Of a stretch of 64,000 nucleotides of DNA, positions 23,986 through 34,349 are shown one piece after another. Position numbers and translations under genes: made by a program. Under the pieces are notes generated by a model. The model worked only from the letters and a program-made list of their open reading frames with translations, made no database searches and was not told the DNA's origin. Each line of letters begins with the position of its first letter. Positions within the stretch are counted from its first letter, which is position 1. Origin of the DNA: Clitopilus passeckerianus (Eukaryota > Basidiomycota > Agaricomycetes > Agaricales > Entolomataceae); assembly GCA_944990035.1 (NCBI GenBank), contig CALYLX010000066.1, forward strand, positions 496,001-560,000. Reading direction: 5' to 3'.

Positions 23986-23999
23986 GAGAGTCGAACCCA
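23986..23999 (-). other. tRNA-like T-arm
   Basis: Minus strand TGGGTTCGACTCTC fits the B-box. Upstream on that strand lies GCTGCTACATACGCAGC, a possible D-arm or anticodon arm. No complete cloverleaf is clear. Confidence 0.4.
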
Positions 24000-24235
24000 G
24001 GAGCTCTCTATCATAGTGGTTTCAATCGACGCACATTAGCTGCGTATGTAGCAGCTAAGCTATTGTTGAGTTATTATAGATGGTAAGTAGAGATATCGGG
24101 GTTCGAAGTGTATCCAAATGAGTCTAAGACAACGGGCCCGCCGAGTCGACCGTAAGCAGTTGTCAAGGCACTACGTAAAAAGGGGGCTCTACTACCCCCC
24201 AAAATGGCCGTCTATTAACATCTACCAGATTTGAC

Positions 24236-24251
24236 GGGAATCGAACCCTCA
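24236..24251 (-). other. tRNA-like T-arm
   Basis: Minus strand TGAGGGTTCGATTCCC is a good B-box. GGGTAGTTACATAGTCG about 60 bases upstream resembles a D-arm (A-box). It is probably a decayed tRNA or tRNA-derived element. Confidence 0.45.
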
Positions 24252-24384
24252 CAAACCCTCTTCAAGAATCATTAATCACCAGTTGCCAGTGGCACGACTA
24301 TGTAACTACCCGAGCAGTTTGCCCTGTACGGAGGGAATCAATGTGATAGAATAGAACTCTAAAACCATGACGAAACGACTCCAG

Positions 24385-24462
24385 GGACTTCATCTGGGAG
24401 TCGAACCCAGAGACCGGCCAAAGTTCTCCTGCGAGGCCGACAGAAGAAGCTTCCGTCAAGCC
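24385..24462 (-). tRNA. tRNA-like cloverleaf relic (probable pseudogene)
   Basis: 78 bases on the minus strand. The T-arm is perfect (CTGGG-TTCGACT-CCCAG). The ends GGCTTGA and TGAAGTC pair at six of seven positions, counting one G-U. The D and anticodon arms are not convincing and no anticodon is assigned. It may be a tRNA pseudogene or the head of a SINE. Confidence 0.4.
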
Positions 24463-24573
24463 ATGAGGTGGTTATGCGTTCGTATGGCAGGTGTAGTTAA
24501 ATGTTCAACAGCACCCTCCACTCGATGCCGCCGCCAAAATGAATTTCTCATTCTTCTACTCCCATACCGGGGG

Positions 24574-24589
24574 CGGGGAATCGAACCCA
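24574..24589 (-). other. tRNA-like T-arm
   Basis: Minus strand TGGGTTCGATTCCCCG is a B-box match with a 4-base T-stem. The other arms are not recognisable. Confidence 0.4.
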
Positions 24590-24789
24590 AAGACTCAGTA
24601 GATGTTGAGCCAGAACCCAGCAAGACAATCATCCTTGCAGTCATAGAAGAAACATAACAGGAGAAGAAGAGAAATGCATTATCCGTACTATACAAAATAT
24701 ACAAATTGTTCTCAAGTCGTATCATACTTTCAATGCCATACAGTTACAGTCAATTATATTACCAACACCCTCATGTCCGTCCGTCCACC

Positions 24790-26552
24790 CTAGAGCTCGT
24801 TCCTCGCCTCCTTGACATGATCATAGGCCCTCTCCTTTCCCTTCTCATACTCCTTCTCCGCATCACTATACCTCCTCCCAGCCTCACCCTTGCCCTCCTC
24901 CCACTTCTTCTCCGCCTGGCCCTTAGTCTGATACCATCTTTTCTCCGCCTCACCCTTACCTTCCTCCCATTTCTTCTCCGCCTCGCCTTTACCCTTGAAC
25001 CACCCCTTCTGTGCCTCGCCCTTCGCTTTATAGCTCTCTCCCCTCAACAAAGCCCACAACCTCGAGATCTTGTCCTCAACTTCACCCTCGACGGAACCAA
25101 CGATATCCTTGACGCGTGCCCACATGGTTTGTGTCTCGACCCACCGAATGCGGACTTCTTGAAGGAGACCCGGACGGGAGGTGGGGAGGTAGTCTTCAGA
25201 CATGCCGTGTAGGCGGAGGTAAGAGCGTAGACGGGCATCGGGCCAGGTGAGGTAGGCGGATGTAGCGGCTGCTGAGGCGGTATACCTACGTCATAGTTGA
25301 TGGGTGAGTATATGCGCCACCAAACTGATGAAACCGACTGACTTGTTATACATCAACTCCAATAACTCATCCCTCCTCTTCTGGGCCGCATTTCTATCAT
25401 CAATATACCCATGCTCGACCAACCAGGCTCTCAACTGCGAGTCACTCCACGATTGGAAGATGGTAGTCTTGGCACTAGCATAGTTCTCACTGACGAAACT
25501 GTATAAGAATTAATATTCATCGAGGAAGGAGCGTATACTGACTCGACCAACTTGATCATTTTGTCACGGGAGACTTGGGCGTCGGATTTGATGACGTTGT
25601 TGTCGATCAGCCATTGGCGGAGTTGCATGTCTGACCAAGTGGAGTAGACTTTATCGTTGGCGTCGTAGTAGTAATCCTTCATCTTGCCGAGCAGGTAGTC
25701 GCGGGAGTAGGGAGAGGGAGGGGCGGGGGAGATAACATTATGGTTGACGAGCCATTCGTGCTGTATACAGATATTGAGCAACTTTCGACGAAAATAATTG
25801 AAGATACATACGATGTACGAATCACTCCAAGACTCGTACAAAGGCGTTGTAGCCTTTGCGTATGCCTCCCTCATGAGACCCAACAAGCTTGCCCTGTCCT
25901 TCTTGGCTTCAGCCTTGACTTGCACACCCTTGCTCTCGAGATATTGCCTCAACTGGTTATCATCCCAAGTCGAGTAGATGTAATCCTTGGAATCGTCCAA
26001 GGCCCTTTGAGCACTCGAAGTGGCGTCAGCCCACATACTCGTAACGCTCTTCGAGGCTTGTTGTGTCTTATCACCGTAGACAGCCGTAGACGCCCTGGAG
26101 CCAAGTGTAGACGCGGCATCCTTGTACGCCTGATACTGTTCTTTTGCAAGCAGAACAAGTTCTTCACGTGGGCCCTTGGGTGCGATGACACCTTGCTTCA
26201 AGAGGAACTCGCGAAGACGGCTTTCGTCCCAAGACTCAAAACTGTCGGCTTTGATGTTGGAGAAGCTCTTCTGGGCAGCGTTGTACTGATCCCACGACCA
26301 TGCGGTGGCCGAATCCCAGTTTCGCTCGACAGCTGCGACGAGGTCATCGCGAGTGGGGTGCTTGGAAGAAGTGGTCGACGAAGGAACAGGGATGTTGTGT
26401 TCGTTGAGCCAGTTTGTGAGCTGGTCCGTTGACCAGGCATTGTATGCTGGTAGTTTGGTATTTGAGGTTGAAGATGAACCAAACCAGTTTGCTTGTACTG
26501 CTGGAGAAGCAGCGAGGAGAGAAATGAAAACGATGTTGTAGTTTAGTTTCAT
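24790..26552 (-). CDS. Ish1/Msc1-type stress-response protein with LEA-like C-terminal repeats
   Basis: Related to fission yeast Ish1 and budding yeast Msc1, secretory or nuclear-envelope proteins linked to stress. An N-terminal signal peptide (MKLNYNIVFISLLAASPAVQA) precedes about six copies of a Trp-rich helical module: YNAWSTDQLTNWLNEHNI, FESWDESRLREFLLKQGV, YSTWDDNQLRQYLESKGV, YESWSDSYI+HEWLVNHNVI, YSTWSDMQLRQWLIDNNV and FQSWSDSQLRAWLVEHGYI. A degenerate copy, LTWPDARLRSYLRLHGM, follows. The tail repeats an 11-residue lysine/glutamate unit (KGEAEKKWEEG) at least six times, an amphipathic helix like LEA or apolipoprotein repeats. There are three introns; the one after DSYI (51 bp, GTATGT...TACAG) has no stop and keeps frame, so a naive ORF call reads through it. 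It is flanked on both sides by groups of tRNA-like motifs. Confidence 0.85.
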
Positions 26553-27270
26553 GATGAATTGAATTCAAAGTGAGTCGTTTGGAAGAGTTTTATTCAATGA
26601 ACGAGTGGAATGTGACGTCATGTCTTGGGGCACAGATGACGATGACTATTACCCATTTTGACACCGCCACCATAGTCTAGTGGGAGCCAAGAGGAGTTCG
26701 CCGTAACAGTCGACATGATGGACAAAGTGACAAACTAGCCGAATCATCAAGACCCCATCAATCAAGCTCCCATTGCTGCGATTTGAAAGCCTGCAACTTC
26801 CTTTTTACCTGCAGTCCTACTGGTGCTTGCAAGCTCATGATCATTGCCCACCATCTCAAGGAGGAGATCTAGGTCATAATTCAACCTCCCCAACAGCACT
26901 CGTTGGCGTCTTGGCTGCTTGCTCCGTTTGCTCTGAACCACGGGGGCAGTCTTCGGTTCGGTTCTCTAACCGGCTGTTGAGGATGCATTACTTTTTGTTC
27001 CCAGACCCGCATTTTGAGCTGAATCTGGCCCCGAACACCGATAGCTAATTTCCATTCGTATTGCACGTTCTGAGGTTCGAGGGGTGTCTGCTCTGCTCTG
27101 CTCTAGAATCCCGCTTAGATACAGCTCAAGGCCTCATTAATGGTTGTCATTTAGTAACCTCTCCTTTGGCCCAGCGGCGAGGATCTCTCTGTCAAGACAT
27201 GCACCTCACAGCAGTCAACGAAGTACTCCTCTGAGCTGCGCCCCAGTTATTACCTCTCCGGGAGAGGTGT

Positions 27271-27347
27271 GTCGTACCAGGATAGCCTACATGTTATTTA
27301 CGTAGCGGTGATACGGAATCCCAGGGTTCGACTCCCTTTAGCGCGAC
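27271..27347 (+). tRNA. tRNA-like cloverleaf relic
   Basis: 77 bases. The ends GTCGTAC and GCGCGAC pair at six of seven positions (one G-U). CGTA-GCGGTGA-TACG forms an anticodon-like arm with a 7-base loop. The T-arm is AGGG-TTCGACT-CCCT. The base before the anticodon is C rather than the near-universal T, so a functional tRNA is doubtful; a pseudogene or tRNA-derived element is favoured. Confidence 0.45.
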
Positions 27348-27524
27348 GATGGTACAGGAACTTTCAATCTTTGACTCTCGTCTTTGTAGGCTTTCAATCA
27401 TTCCGCTTCATTAGGTTAGTGACCTTGTTGTTCAGTTCGCCATGAAATTCTAATGGACGAGACGTGTCTGCAACGAATCGTGAGGGTCCATTTATCGCCT
27501 CTCAAAGATTGGAGCCTAATCTGG

Positions 27525-27600
27525 TATTTAGCTTAGTTGTTACTAAGTACTCGATATGGTGAAGAGTACGTCAATTTTTGGGTTCGAATCCCACTAAAAA
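27525..27600 (+). tRNA. tRNA-like cloverleaf relic
   Basis: 76 bases. The ends TATTTAG and CTAAAAA pair at six of seven positions. TTAGT-TGTT-ACTAA gives a D-arm and GTACTC-GATATGGTGAA-GAGTAC an arm with an enlarged 11-base loop. The T-arm is TGGG-TTCGAAT-CCCA. The oversized loop argues for a relic or a tRNA-derived element rather than a working tRNA. Confidence 0.45.
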
Positions 27601-27824
27601 CAATTACCACACGCTCAGGCATTAATGTTTTCCTCTTCAAAGTGACTGATCTCTTGCATCAGCATGCTTCCTGCACTTAGGACTTGAACTTGAAAGATTG
27701 AGGAGTAAAGGCTCGAATCACGAGAAGACAATACGGATGTTGAATTCAGAGACCAAGAATCCAAAACATCGATTACGAACAAGCAAAAGTGACCTAGGGA
27801 ACTTTGGGCCGTTGGCACCTGTTA

Positions 27825-27898
27825 GCTTGACGGTCTAAGTGGCTAAGGTCGCACTGTACCCGCTTCAATCGGTCCTAGGGTTCGATTCCCTGGCAAGC
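27825..27898 (+). tRNA. tRNA-like relic (Ser/Leu-like D-arm)
   Basis: 74 bases. The ends GCTTGAC and GGCAAGC pair at six of seven positions. AAGTGGCTAAGG resembles the D-loop of tRNA-Ser/Leu, and the T-arm is TAGGG-TTCGATT-CCCTG. The middle does not form a clear anticodon arm. It is the best acceptor plus T-arm combination in the window but still probably a pseudogene. Confidence 0.45.
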
Positions 27899-28048
27899 AC
27901 TAGGCTCTGATTGTATCTCAACCTTTTTATTGACCATCTGAAAGGGCCTTGAATCAGATACTACAACACCTCGGGGGTCTCGTTCGTTTTGGAAAGTTCA
28001 ATGGTTTGGTTGGATATCGATGTCTAGTGTCTCCTCATAGGAAAATGT

Positions 28049-28064
28049 ACGGGTTTAACTCCCA
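28049..28064 (+). other. Weak tRNA-like T-arm
   Basis: ACGGGTTTAACTCCCA resembles a B-box but has TTTAAC in place of TTCGAN. It counts only because of the neighbouring relics. Confidence 0.25.
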
Positions 28065-29281
28065 AGGGCCAGCTTAAATAAGTCTTTTAGCGTGCAATCT
28101 AAGGTAAGCACTTGTCGTGAATGCCTAGGACGTTAGCCTCATTCATACAGAGAGGTCGAGATTATGGTTTGGTAGCCACCAACGATGAGGCCTGAGGTAT
28201 GTTAGTAGATCCATGAGATCGTTCTTGCCATCTCCTTGGGTTTGCCCTGAATTGAACCGTACGGTTAGGCGTGGGATACTTACGGGTAACCGGCTATCGA
28301 TCCGGTCCGGCACCACACCTCCTGCCATGAACATTCAAGTTGTCAAGATTCTACTGTTACCGCGATACGGTTTTACCTCGTCTTGTGTAGTCTCATCTTG
28401 TGATCCCCAAGAAGTCTTCTGCGATACATCGGTTGAGAACTTGAAAAGTACCTTGCCCTAGCACCGAAGTGAACGGGAAAGACTACAGCTTCTGGAGGCA
28501 TCTCCCTTATCAGAGAAATTTCAACTTGCCTTGAACTTCGAGACGCCAATACGCCAGATTCGTTCAAGTTCAACTGAATGGACGTCTTACTCCAAGGGGC
28601 TTCTTGTAGGCGCCAATGCATGAGGCTCTGGTCGTTCTGTGCTCTACACCCTGGTGCAAGCTTCTTGTCACACTGAAACTTATCGGACGCCCAATCGACG
28701 CGATGGTTGGGCCTGATTTGCCGGGCCTGTATGCCCTTCTCTTCCTTTCTCTACCTTGCCCATATGCCAGGAAACGTGGAGAATGACATCGTGTTTGATG
28801 TCTGATAGAGTTTTGCCTACGGCTTCAGGATCCATTGAATTGGACGAATTGAATGGAGAAACAGACGGCTGATCCGAGTTCATAGAAAAACATGAATGTA
28901 CCGGAAGGCTATGATAAGAAGTGATGGTGGCGTTGGTTGATTGAATCTGCTGTCCTCTCCGTTCTCCCCGTTATGAATGTTGTCGCTACCCCGAGGTATC
29001 ACCTAAATTAGAGGTGTGTGTTGTACAGTTTTGGAAGAACTAACGGAGCAAGAACGCTTTTGTACCTTTACCAGGATCAGAGGCACTAGATTCGCTACCT
29101 GAAGGTGAACGGGCGATTCGTGATTCCGGCCCAAGCGCAGAAAGCGCCTTGCGCACGTTGAGATCTAGGATCTGGTTGACATCGCAAGACGAAAGGAAGA
29201 GGAAATTTTGACATAGCATAAGCTATGTTTAAGGAGGGGCTCTGTGACGGTTTCCCAACGTTTCCGGGCGAAAAAAAGGAG

Positions 29282-29287
29282 TATAAA
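29282..29287 (+). promoter_or_regulatory. TATA box of the UbiA gene
   Basis: GTATAAAAAG lies 72-77 bases before the ATG at 29359, with pyrimidine-rich sequence between. The spacing is good for a fungal core promoter. Confidence 0.5.
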
Positions 29288-29358
29288 AAGTGGTTTCTTT
29301 CGTGTTCTGTTCGATATCCACCCCCAGTTCTCGACTTCTCGTCATTTCTAGATTTGCA

Positions 29359-30376
29359 ATGGCTCTTCAAACGATGCTCTATCATGCAAACACCGTGTTT
29401 CTGTTCACTAGAACCGACATCATCACTACGATCGTGCCAATCGTGAGTACAGAATCGATCTCGCCCAGATTCGGGACTGAAGGGCCTCTAGGGACTCTTT
29501 GGCACTGGAACGGCACCCGTATGCTCTGCCAATACTACCCGGCACGTCGTAGAGGCATTAGTCTGGCTATGGATGCACCTACTACAGTTTAACATTGCCA
29601 ACCAGACCCGGGACGTCGAAGAAGACAGGCTGAACAAGCCCTGGCGGCCACTTGCCGCTAACCGTATCAACATGTCAAACGCACACCGGCTCCACACTTT
29701 CGTTTCGTTGCTTTGTATGGCTGGCTCCTTCGCCATCAGCCCACTTTTGTTCGTGGTCAGCCTCAGCTTCACCGCTGGGGTCGCATTGTACCATCACTCG
29801 AATGCGCATGGCCATTGGTTTATGAAAAGCCTCATGAATGCATTTGGGCTCACTTGTCTCGGTCTCGGGTCTGCGGTTGTCTCAGGTAAGCCAGAGGTTA
29901 TTTAGGATTTTGGGTTTGTTCTGACTGGTCCTCTTAGGCTGCAACCGATCGAGCATCGACGCGACTTCAAAACTCGCACTCACTCTTACAGCTGCTATCA
30001 TCGCCACCACAACCCATACGCAAGACTTCAGAGACGTCAATGGCGACAAACTGATCGGGAGGAAGACTATTCCTATTGTTCTCCCTTCAGCTTCCCGCTA
30101 TACACCCATCGTTGCCCTATGTGCTTGGACATTCTGCCTCGCCCGGGTGTGGACATTGGATAGCATCTTCCAGGCGGTTCTTGCAATCCTGGCTATCATA
30201 ACTGGATACAGGTTCCTTGTGATGAGGACGCCAAGTGCCGATAGGAAATCATTCTTCTTGTATAACGTGAGTTTTCCCGCGAGTTTGGGGTGTATGGCAC
30301 AGTTGATTGAGCTTCCTTGTAGATTTGGCTTTCGATGACGCTCTGCATACCGGGATATTACAGGCTCTATCATTAA
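29359..30376 (+). CDS. UbiA-family membrane prenyltransferase (or UbiA-type terpene cyclase)
   Basis: UbiA enzymes use Mg2+ and a prenyl diphosphate; fungal members prenylate aromatic acceptors, and some act as UbiA-type sesquiterpene cyclases. Inferred exons 29359-29442, 29492-29885, 29938-30266 and 30323-30376 give about 286 residues, normal for the family. The first Asp/Asn-rich motif is NIANQTRDVEEDRLNKPWRP; the second is QDFRDVNGDKLIGRKTIPIV. Several membrane segments lie between (HTFVSLLCMAGSFAISPLLF, LTLTAAIIATTTH, IFQAVLAILAIITGY). The N-terminus (LYHANTVFLFTRTDIITTIV) is like other basidiomycete members. No terpene or polyketide genes flank it, so the substrate is not known. The frame is intact. 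Confidence 0.85.
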
Positions 30377-32471
30377 TTTCTCAGTCATGGGAATCGCCAA
30401 ATTTACTGTAGCTTCTTCCCTAATACATAGTTGGACTATAGTCCGGATGAATTCTACTATATTTAAAAGGGCCAAAGCGGACTATTAGTCAATCGCCTAC
30501 TATTATTGTACACGACCTCGCTAAAGTAGCAATATAATGCACCACATTTTGCATTTCCCATGACGGGAGCGGCGATCGGCAATGGCTATGGGGCCAAGCA
30601 AGTAACGAGATGAAGGGCAATCATCAGGAAGCAATGCAGGGAGGAGGAGCTAAAGATAGAATGAGGATCGATAATGCGGTACTACTTTCACAGACCGTGA
30701 GGGGAAAAGCAGGCGTATGGGCTCGTTGAACGAGCACTCTGACCATCACCTTTAGTCGACTAGCGAACAATCAATACAATTGACCTGGATGAGATCTGTA
30801 CGACTTTAAGGGTCTGTGGGTTAAAGAAGGGTTCGTTGAGTATCATTATCTCAGAGAGCCCAACGCGCATAATTCGGATGTTTTGAAGAGTTCTCTAGGT
30901 TTTGCAACGGCGATCATTCCGAGTTGCGCCACATACCTATCTCCCAAGTATTACGTGCAGACTGCCCTTCATCCTCTCAATATATTCAATACGTCGGACT
31001 TTAGCTGAAACCACTGCCTAGACAAGGGATTTCCTCCTCCCCCTGTTTTTTTTTGGCATTTTATGTCTCCAACCCCGACATGACCCAAGGGCTCGGATTG
31101 AGTTATCTGGCCTCATGCATGAAATCTATCTTTGAGAATTACCTCGTACCTATGAGGGCTGACTCTCGCCGTGTCTCTTTGGTAAGACCATGTTTCTTTC
31201 CTTCTCGTCTCGAGCTGTTCCTGAGACAGACACAAACTGGTATTCTAGTCTGGCTCAAAAATCTTCAATCAAGCCCAGCATGTTGCTGTGAGACTTCCGG
31301 GCTCCGTCTAGGGGCAGACGATTGTGATTTCTCTTCCCTGGAGACTCGGGATCAGTCCTTGAATTGAATGCGAAATCCAGTTTGACCTATGGGACCCGTG
31401 ACGATTATTCAGCGGTTTACTTACTAAGTGGAAGGATTCCAGAGGCTCGATGAGGACTGGCTTCCTCACATGTGAATCGACAAGCATCTCCACCGAAATC
31501 CTTCAGCGAGAGAAATTTTTCAGGAGATGACCCGTTGATGAAACACCTTTATAATAGGTACCATTTCGAGAAGTTTGCTCTGAAGGTTTCTGACCTCATT
31601 CTGGAGAGGGTAGTTATGAAAAGCCACAAGGCATGAGCCACTAGCACAAAGTATCATATGGCGTCTGCGGGTCCGAAATCCAGATGATACTTTTTACGGC
31701 TGTTGCTTCACATGCACAAGCTGTTTTTGGTTTTCTGCGGTCATTCATTTCACGGGGCCGAGCGTTGGCAAGCAGATAGCTGAAACCAGCAGGTGGCAAT
31801 CTGCGAACATCGTGTTACCTCTTGCTTTCCTAAATATTTCATGCCGTTCTATAGACGCCGGGCAAGACATCACTAAATTTCATAATCGCCCGCGTACCCA
31901 CTTCATCCATTCCTTTTTCTTCCATGATGGAAACATCAGACTCTCGGAGTCGGTCCTCGGTCGGCAAGATGTATTTCGCCATTTCTCGTTTGTCATTTTG
32001 CCTTTCAGCATGCATTGATCAGCGTTATAATGATATCTCTCACGCCCACTTGAGGAAGATGGAGGATCGCCGCTTCTGTTGTAAGCCGTTGCGTCGGTTT
32101 ATGACATCTTCTTGGTCGAAAAGCTAGGCAGAAAACCTCTCGTTGCTCCTGCTTGTTCTCTGGGCGAAGTATCACAAGTCATTGGCATCGTGTGTCTTCA
32201 GCGCGTGATTTGACTCCGAAGGCATATGCCGAAGCGAAATACGTTGCTGAACGCTTGAGGCAGATTCACTCAGCACACCCATATCAGATCCGCCGTGGTA
32301 CAGTGTCCCAATCCACACCGGGATCAGATGAGGCACCAAATGGCACACATTAACCGAGGGAGATCTAGGGTTATTTCATTGGAGATATAATATTAATAAG
32401 GCCAGTCGACGTGACCTCTGTCGCCCTCTCTAGCAAAAAGAACTGTCAACTACAATTTCACCCAACAACCG
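30377..32471. other. Intergenic region, no gene supported
   Basis: 2.1 kb with only short, unrelated ORFs (longest 104 codons from 31053, no motif). No tRNA-like or inverted-repeat structure was recognised. The final 100 bases are presumably the promoter of the hydrolase. Confidence 0.5.
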
Positions 32472-33952
32472 ATGCCTTTCGTTTCTCTCGAGACTCCCGA
32501 TGGCCCTGCCTGCCTGAACTATGCTATTTCTACACCGGAGGCATCTTCTGCTCCTTCTATCGACCCAAAATTGCCTACTATCCTGTTCCTACACTGCGAA
32601 TGGGTGACTCAGGAGGTATTTGAAGGTGAGGAGTGATCATGAAATCAGGCCTTGACTCAGTAGTGCTTACGGTGGTATCCAAGCCCAATTCTCGGATCCT
32701 TTGCTCAGAGAGCACTTCAACCTGCTGACGCTTGAGATACGAACATTCGGTCAGTCGACCGGGCCTGTGAAGAGAGGCCAGTTTAGTTTCGCTGATGCTG
32801 CGGACGACATTCACCGAGCCTTGGTACGCGCGAGAGTTGTGCCTAACCGTACCTCCAACTAAGCCGCCACCATTCCAGGTCGCGTTGAACGTCCCTTCAA
32901 TCCATTTCTTTGCATTGTCGATCGGATGCCATGTTGCCTTAGAATTTGCACACGCACATCCAGAAATGGTCCTATCTCTCACACTTTGTGGCCTGCTCCC
33001 GCCAGACGAAGTAAGCATGGTTTCTTGGACTTCTACTCAGAGGGTGATCTGACAGTCGGGTCTACCATCATAGCCTGAAGAGGTTGCAGCTGGACGCCTC
33101 CAGGTCTGGGACTTTTGGTCAGATGCCGTGAGCCATGCTACGGCTGGTATGAATGCTTTGGAAGAAGCTAGTTCGCTGAGCGAGCTATTGAACGGTGGAC
33201 TGGCTCTGCTCTTTAGTGGTCAATCAAACCAGTTGGTTCAGCCGTGAGTCTTTTCGTTGTTGAGATTTGCCAACTCCAAATGCTCAACCGTGTCCCCTGA
33301 ATGTACAGAATGTGTAATCACGTTACGGTCAACATGGTCAAGAACTGGGCCGGGAGTGAAGAAAAGTTAGATGCAGCTTATCAACTCTGTATCGAGTGGC
33401 TTGTAAACCGAAGGCATTTTGACGTTGAATTTCTGTCAAAGGTGTGTTGCAAGCCCGTCAGTCCTTATCAAGGAGGCTTATCCTACTGCCCTCTAGTTCA
33501 ATTGTCCGATAGACCTAATCCGGTGCAGCCAGGATATGGCTTATGGCGATCCGACGGCATTCGAATATTTTGCAGGTTTACTGCGTGAGGCGGGCCACAC
33601 GAAAGTCAATGTACACGAAGTTGAGGGACCACATTTGGTTCATGTGATAAATCCGGAAGAGTATGTCTCTCGCCACCCCAACAGCTCGCGATTCTCATTC
33701 GATTTACCTTTTTGCGCTAGTGTGAACGCTCTACTCTTCAAATTGGCTGCCTCAGTATCAGGAATCAAAACCGACTCCGCTGAATCCCAGCCGGGGACTC
33801 TCCTTACGCCCTTCACCAAAATTCTCGTACAGTACGGGTATGAAGCAGATCCTGACCTCTCGGATGTCGGTGGGCTCGTACTGGAATCTAGCTATCCCGT
33901 TTCAGAATATGGCGTGAAGACTTTGATTGACGATTATCTTGGCTCTCCATAA
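32472..33952 (+). CDS. Alpha/beta-hydrolase fold protein
   Basis: A cytosolic-type alpha/beta hydrolase; no signal peptide. Exons join as MPFVSLETPDGPACLNYAIS, PTILFLHCEWVTQEVFE, AQFSDPLLREHFNLLTLEIR, TFGQSTGPVKRGQFSFADAA, then VPSIHFFALSIGCHVALEFA (nucleophile elbow), PEMVLSLTLCGLLPPDE, RLQVWDFWSDAVSHATAGMN and, near the end, VHEVEGPHLVHVINPE with the probable catalytic His. The nucleophile Ser sits in A-L-S-I-G rather than the usual G-x-S-x-G. The acid residue may be the Asp of SQDMAYGDP. The last exon (from 33720) adds an unrecognised tail. All six introns keep frame. The substrate is unknown. Confidence 0.8.
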
Positions 33953-34349
33953 CTGAAAGAAAGGCTCGCCCAACCAAAAACAAAAAACTCTTAGAAGTTT
34001 ACCTGGCTTTTGGAATATGTATTTTGTGTTGTATTATTGTATGTTCTATTCATGTTGTATGTAGTATATATTGGGTAAAAAGGCTACATAGCGGAAATTT
34101 TATATAACTTTTGATAAGGAAAACGTTCACCACCGCCCATAGCACCTATCTGCGCATTTCTAAGATCCAAAATGCGGCGACAATGCGGGGAACGACGAGG
34201 AGAGAAAGCGGGATTGCTGACATAAGAAAATCGGTTCAGCGAAAAACCTCGCATGTGATTGGCTCGGCATGGAGCGATGGAACTCCGAATTCAGGCGACA
34301 GGCAACTCTCAGACCGAGGCTTCAAAGAACTTGACCAACAACGACCACC
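33953..34349. other. Intergenic region upstream of SDH2
   Basis: About 400 bases, AT-rich, with TTTTATATAACTT near 34098 as a possible TATA element about 250 bases before the SDH2 start. Nothing else was recognised. Confidence 0.4.

Larger units (their letters stand above)
23341..24789. other. Intergenic region rich in tRNA-like relics (minus strand)
   Basis: No protein gene is supported. Four T-arm/B-box motifs occur on the minus strand within about 600 bases (23986, 24236, 24394, 24574), each annotated separately. Confidence 0.55.
26553..29358. other. Intergenic region with tRNA-like relics (plus strand)
   Basis: 2.8 kb without a supported protein gene. It holds at least three tRNA-sized cloverleaf-like sequences on the plus strand (27271, 27525, 27825), a weaker T-arm at 28049, and a hairpin ACCTCTCcggGAGAGGT at about 27252. 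The end of the region is the UbiA promoter. Confidence 0.55.

Noticed and set aside
25740..26432. 230-codon plus-strand frame opposite the Ish1/Msc1-type gene
   Set aside because: Antisense to clear Trp-module repeats; no motif of its own.
27271..27898. Functional tRNA genes
   Set aside because: Acceptor and T-arms are good, but anticodon arms are abnormal (missing T33, 11-base loop or no stem), so relics are more likely; kept as low-confidence tRNA-like features.
23341..28400. CRISPR array suggested by repeated GGTTCGA motifs
   Set aside because: The organism is a fungus, spacing is irregular, and the motif is the Pol III B-box.
31053..31367. 104-codon frame in the UbiA/hydrolase spacer
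   Set aside because: No motif or splice context; likely chance.
29359..33952. Terpenoid gene cluster around the UbiA gene
   Set aside because: The only neighbour is an alpha/beta hydrolase 2.1 kb away; no synthase, P450 or transporter is present.
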